64,000 nt of DNA from Kangiellaceae bacterium (GTDB lineage: Bacteria; Pseudomonadota; Gammaproteobacteria; Enterobacterales; Kangiellaceae). The translations under genes were made by a program, and so were the position numbers. The DNA lies in contig JAPHTP010000017.1 in the NCBI GenBank assembly GCA_026196875.1, positions 1-64,000 on the forward strand. Direction: 5' to 3'. Below are positions 59,940 through 64,000 of this stretch, piece after piece; the first letter of the stretch is position 1, and each line of letters starts with the position of its first letter. The notes under the pieces were generated by a model that was given only the letters and a program-made list of their open reading frames with translations, did not search any database and was not told the origin of the DNA.

Positions 59940-62900
59940 TTAAGATTCGTTAAAAGAAATACGACGTATTCGTCTTATTTGACTTATTCCACGATAAAAA
60001 CCACCACAAATTAAAAGCAGTAAGCCTATAACTATCCACCAATGTATAGATGAGAAGTCAGATTGGTTACCTTTAGAATCAGATGTATATGATTCTTCAT
60101 TTACTCCCGATGTCTGATCTTTTTCACTATTTTCATTTGATTGAATAATTTGGCGGTCATCGACATTTGCTACGGTATCCAAGGTTAAATTATCGAGCTC
60201 TTTATTGGCTAATTCTGCAGCATCTAACATTTCAATCTCAGCAATGCGATGAACCTGGTTTGGATTTCCAGCAGTATCAGGTTCTTCCCCCCGCGCCATG
60301 GCAATAACTTCCGCAATTGCTTGCCATTGTTTAGCTGTTAAGTACTTTTCAAGCCAAGGAAACATAGGATGTTCGGGGTCGGTATGCCCACTTCCGGGTA
60401 AACCGTGCTTAGCTACTAAGTCCGCGAATTCACCTGCAAGTTGTTTAACCGTTTCTTGATCGGCGCGCCAAAAATTTTTGTTGATCGCCACCAGCATAAT
60501 AGCCAACATATTACTCTTTACGTGAGCATTGTGTCCTTGCGCTAGAAATTGATCGAGTTGCAGCTGATATCGATCATCAATATATACGGCTTTAACTTCT
60601 TCCCATGCCCAATCTCCAACCAGAGTAGGATTGGTTACTTGCCATCCCCATAGATATTCGAGAAATTCACTGCCCATCGTACGGGCCCCCGCATAGTCAT
60701 GCTTCATTTGTCCTTTTAACCACTCTGGATTTAAAAAGCGGCTTCTTAACTCTTGGCGTAATGCAAGTCCCAAAGGGCGAGTTTTGATTTTGTTTGGATC
60801 CGCATGATCAATTACATAATTATTTGGCACATTACCGGTTAGCGTTTCAACGGCCAGACTTAATCCTCCCAAGTAATCAAATGCGTCATTGTTATCAATT
60901 AAGCCGTAGAGATTACTCGAGCGTCCAAAGTAAGTATTTTGAACATCAGATAACACACGTTTGAAAGCAGCTTGAGCTGGTTTACCAAACCCCGCAGAGC
61001 CATAACTATGACCAAGGCGACGAGTATATACTTTGGCCAACTGCTCACGTTTTTGCCAAGCACCAGATCGCTCGACCAATCGATTTATTCCTGCACCATA
61101 GCTCCCCGGAGCATCCCCAAAGACTCGAAAACTAGCGACCAATCCAGCTTCTTTTTCTGCATAGCCTGAGGCTAGTAGTTCTCTTGCTTGCGTAACCCAG
61201 TGTGCAGCAACTTGATTTTGGAGCAACGGTTCATTTCCACCTTTGGTTGCTTGACCTAGACTGGAAAGCGCATACTCCAAAGGCAGACTCAACGCGGGAT
61301 AGTCACGACGTATAGTATCGGCACTTGCATCGATAGCCATTAAGGTTGCTTTGTTTAGCAGCAGCATTTGCTGTCCATATAAATCTCTAAACAAACCTGA
61401 AGTAGTAAACACCATATCGCGTCTAGCTCTGTTCGAATCTTCTTTTAATTCTTGGCGTTTAAGACCTTTTACTAATCCTCTACTATTCCAAACGGGTTCC
61501 AAGCCTAGCATATCTAAGCCAAACGCAATCATTACTCCTTCATCTCGCACAACGTCCGATGCCCACAAAATTAAAGCTTCTCGTTTATTCGGATGTAGTC
61601 TATTATTTTCCCTTGCTGAAGCAGCCATCTCTTTTCCTAGTTGCCAGGCAACTTTGCTGGGAATCAAGCTGCTATCAAGCGCGTAAAAATTTCTCCCTGT
61701 TGGTAAACTTGTCGGACTCCGCAACGGATCATTTCCTTGGCCTGGAGAAATAAAACCACCGTTTAGTCCATTTAAAAGCGCATCTATTTCTGCTTTAGGT
61801 GAAACTTGTAAATCGTGTTTCCAATTTCTTCCTGAAGACAGTTCGTCCAATGAGGTTATCAATTTTTTGTCTACTTCTATTGTCTCGTTTTCTTCAGTTT
61901 TATTTTCTGGATTTCTAGTTCTTACATTTTTAGACTGCATCGATTCCAACATCATATCTATTGCGTCAGGTTGCCAGTCCTTACCAAAAATATGTAAACC
62001 AAGCGGCATAAACCTCTCTTGCAGGTCGGTAAGATAGTGGCCCACTTCATGTACTAACATATCATCGTCTACTTCTTCGAAGCTGATCCCCATTACTGCG
62101 AGCTCGGCTGACATTGCCTCGGCTAGCTCCTCCTTAAGTTCTAAAGCTTCAACTTTTTCCCTTATTTGTTTTACCAATCTATTAGCAACTATTTTGTTTC
62201 CACTACCATGACTCACTTCAAAGCTCTCTATAAGCTGTCTTAACTGAAGTAGCTCGTCATACAAAGGAGTACTAGCCAATGGCGGAGTTAAGTGGTCTAT
62301 TATTACCGCCAACCCTCGACGCTTTGCCTGGATCCCTTCACCTACTCCATCAACGATATAGGGGTAAAGACCAGGTAGATCACTAGCAATAATTCTGGAA
62401 TAATCGTCTTCAGCAACCCCAACAGAACGACGAGGCAGAAATTCGTAGGTCGAATGGCGTCCCAGATGCACAAGCGCGTCAGCTTTAAATTGATCTCGTA
62501 AAAAGTGGTAGAAAGCCAGGTATTGGTGAGGTGGAGGAAATGCCAAGTTTGCGTGCAATAACTCTTCATTAATTTCCCATCCACGAGGTGGCTGCGGGCC
62601 AATAAATATTTTGCCAAAAACTAGTCCTGGAAGTAGTAGTTCCCCTTCATGGGTCATAACATTTCCAGGCGCAGCTCCCCATCCAGCAAGACCTTCAATA
62701 CCTGTTTTTTTTAATCCTTCAATAATTTTTGGCACATCGCTGATGCAAGGCGTTTTTAAGCTAGAATTTATGAAGATCTTATAACATTGCTCAAGTTGCT
62801 CCATCAGAGCCAGTGCTCTAGTTCTCCCCTTATGATCAACCCCTTCAAGCAGATGATGCATTTCTTCGGCTGTATGCTCGAGTGCAGCTATGGCCAATTG

Positions 62901-64000
62901 TTTCTTTCCCGCTTTAACTGCAGATACTAACTGCTGATGAAGCAATCCAAAAGGCCCATACTCCATTTCCTGCTTTACTGTTGAGGGTAAATCATTAAAC
63001 CAGTTTCGATAATGCTCTGATGACATTCGATTAATCTTATTTTTCATCACCTTCAATGCAGCGTTATCATTAGGTAAGTTCACTCCTTTAGCTTGCATGA
63101 GATCAAGTAGTTCGCTTTGGTTTGCAGGAAGTTCACCAGTATCGTATCCAGCGGCTTTTAATTGAATTAGTATTTGCCATAACGAGGCTGGCACGTCGAG
63201 ATTATCAGCCCCAATATTGTGACGCCCCGGGGGATGGTTATAGTAAATAATGGCCAAACGTTTTTCGTTGTTTGATTTTCGCTGAAGAACGGACCAGCGT
63301 TTAATACGTTGCAACAATGAACTAACACCGCTCTGGTCTTGAACAATTCCCTGAATACGAATCCCTGTAGGCTGCTCTTCAATTGCTTTGCCTGCGGTCG
63401 CTATCACTAAAGGCTGACTTGCACCTTGCAATTCTGGCATAGCAACTTGATAGTAAACTTTTTCTTGGGCTAGGCCATCGGAAGATAGATGACGCTCAAT
63501 CGCAGTTCTGTCCCGTAATTTAATTGCCTTAATGATAGGTACATTTAGCTCGCTAAAAATCTCAGTAACTGCTTCACGTCCGTCGCCACCACCGACAACA
63601 AAGTCTTGCAGCATCACTACTGCGGTTAACTTTTCTTTAATCGGTAGTAGGTGTTTTACAACATCAACACCAGCTTGTCCCCAATAGGCTAAAGCAGCTA
63701 GGCATTGCCCCGTCCCAACACTGTTAGCCTTATCACACAAATCTCGCAATAATTTCAGATCAGCGGGACGACCTCCGCCGGCATGATCAATAACCGCTAT
63801 GATCGAATTCCGCCCGTTTACATTTTTAAGTCTTTCTTTAGGAAATTTGTTGTGAAGTTTCTCTGCAAAATACCATCGGATCTGAGGCGCAGGATGTGCT
63901 GGTTTTGCGTATATATTTTCGCCCAGCTGTCGGAACATCCAGGCAAATAATTCCGCCGCGTTTTCACTTCCTCCTGCCTGCCAGTAGCCACGGGCATATA
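59940..64000 (-). CDS. membrane-anchored CobN-like chelatase subunit (5' end outside window)
   Basis: The frame runs on through the right edge: beyond the ATG at 63938 it reads GYWQAGGSENAAELFAWMFRQ, a conserved CobN stretch, so the true start lies outside. More than 1,350 residues are visible. The family core is clear: HAGGGRPADLKLLRD, LWASDVVRDEGVMIAFGLDMLG, TSGLFRDLYGQQ, and a VHLGRHSTYEFLPRRSVG segment where cobaltochelatase CobN has HGTxEWLPGK. The C-terminus carries a linker, one membrane helix (IHWWIVIGLLLLICGGFY) and a basic tail, absent from soluble CobN. With the ExbB-like and DUF2149 genes it forms the set seen in HmuS-type haem loci. No CobS/CobT partner is in the window, so a role in tetrapyrrole metal exchange rather than cobalamin synthesis is likely. 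Confidence 0.88.
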   Translation of the reverse strand, partial: YARGYWQAGGSENAAELFAWMFRQLGENIYAKPAHPAPQIRWYFAEKLHNKFPKERLKNVNGRNSIIAVIDHAGGGRPADLKLLRDLCDKANSVGTGQCLAALAYWGQAGVDVVKHLLPIKEKLTAVVMLQDFVVGGGDGREAVTEIFSELNVPIIKAIKLRDRTAIERHLSSDGLAQEKVYYQVAMPELQGASQPLVIATAGKAIEEQPTGIRIQGIVQDQSGVSSLLQRIKRWSVLQRKSNNEKRLAIIYYNHPPGRHNIGADNLDVPASLWQILIQLKAAGYDTGELPANQSELLDLMQAKGVNLPNDNAALKVMKNKINRMSSEHYRNWFNDLPSTVKQEMEYGPFGLLHQQLVSAVKAGKKQLAIAALEHTAEEMHHLLEGVDHKGRTRALALMEQLEQCYKIFINSSLKTPCISDVPKIIEGLKKTGIEGLAGWGAAPGNVMTHEGELLLPGLVFGKIFIGPQPPRGWEINEELLHANLAFPPPHQYLAFYHFLRDQFKADALVHLGRHSTYEFLPRRSVGVAEDDYSRIIASDLPGLYPYIVDGVGEGIQAKRRGLAVIIDHLTPPLASTPLYDELLQLRQLIESFEVSHGSGNKIVANRLVKQIREKVEALELKEELAEAMSAELAVMGISFEEVDDDMLVHEVGHYLTDLQERFMPLGLHIFGKDWQPDAIDMMLESMQSKNVRTRNPENKTEENETIEVDKKLITSLDELSSGRNWKHDLQVSPKAEIDALLNGLNGGFISPGQGNDPLRSPTSLPTGRNFYALDSSLIPSKVAWQLGKEMAASARENNRLHPNKREALILWASDVVRDEGVMIAFGLDMLGLEPVWNSRGLVKGLKRQELKEDSNRARRDMVFTTSGLFRDLYGQQMLLLNKATLMAIDASADTIRRDYPALSLPLEYALSSLGQATKGGNEPLLQNQVAAHWVTQARELLASGYAEKEAGLVASFRVFGDAPGSYGAGINRLVERSGAWQKREQLAKVYTRRLGHSYGSAGFGKPAQAAFKRVLSDVQNTYFGRSSNLYGLIDNNDAFDYLGGLSLAVETLTGNVPNNYVIDHADPNKIKTRPLGLALRQELRSRFLNPEWLKGQMKHDYAGARTMGSEFLEYLWGWQVTNPTLVGDWAWEEVKAVYIDDRYQLQLDQFLAQGHNAHVKSNMLAIMLVAINKNFWRADQETVKQLAGEFADLVAKHGLPGSGHTDPEHPMFPWLEKYLTAKQWQAIAEVIAMARGEEPDTAGNPNQVHRIAEIEMLDAAELANKELDNLTLDTVANVDDRQIIQSNENSEKDQTSGVNEESYTSDSKGNQSDFSSIHWWIVIGLLLLICGGFYRGISQIRRIRRISFNES

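Noticed and set aside
1-64000. tRNA, rRNA, CRISPR, insertion sequences, prophage or attachment sites
   Set aside because: I saw no cloverleaf, spacer-repeat pattern, transposase, integrase or flanking inverted repeats anywhere in the window.

Overview
The window looks like chromosome of a marine-type gammaproteobacterium: about 40% G+C by eye, with PolB-type DNA polymerase II, YceH, a YegD-like Hsp70, FNT and GNAT housekeeping genes beside several TonB/Exb-linked envelope systems. A Kangiellaceae-like source (Aliikangiella or Pleionea) is a guess from gene style only. I see no rRNA, tRNA, CRISPR array, insertion sequence or integrase.

The left 33.9 kb (1-33888, minus strand) is one uninterrupted reading frame. 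It starts at a GTG near 33888, carries an N-terminal Sec signal peptide, and runs off the left edge after more than 11,290 codons. The protein starts with roughly 2,900 residues of Ig-like repeats (about 33.8-25.1 kb). Then comes a striking super-repeat of about 2 kb (about 670 residues): an LVIVD-type beta-propeller, a Big_5-like Ig domain and one or two IPT/TIG domains, repeated about seven times (24.4-10.25 kb). More Ig and propeller blocks follow, then thrombospondin-type-3 calcium repeats (about 1947-1630) and a Gly/Cys-rich, solenoid-like section at the visible C-terminal end. This giant surface or periplasmic protein is the most unusual object here.

Between 33.9 and 41 kb lie an MFS transporter whose 5' end seems frameshifted, a GNAT acetyltransferase, a small lipoprotein paired with a secreted protein, and a signalling cassette: ECF sigma factor, membrane anti-sigma-like HEAT protein and DUF4097 protein, followed past a terminator by a membrane-anchored protein of eight 29-residue repeats. 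From 41 to 53 kb come an SDR oxidoreductase and polB (operon), a class III cyclase-FHA protein, a transglutaminase-like/TPR lipoprotein, yceH, a TonB-dependent receptor with a downstream TPR-sulfotransferase, and an FNT channel.

From 53 to 64 kb: a VIT/vWA/DUF2135 lipoprotein, an enoyl-reductase-like MDR protein, a YegD-like Hsp70 protein, and an operon of a membrane-anchored CobN-like chelatase (cut by the right edge), a MotA/TolQ/ExbB channel protein and a DUF2149 protein. This trio resembles the haem-handling hmuS-type loci of Bacteroidota and may drive tetrapyrrole metal removal or insertion at the membrane.
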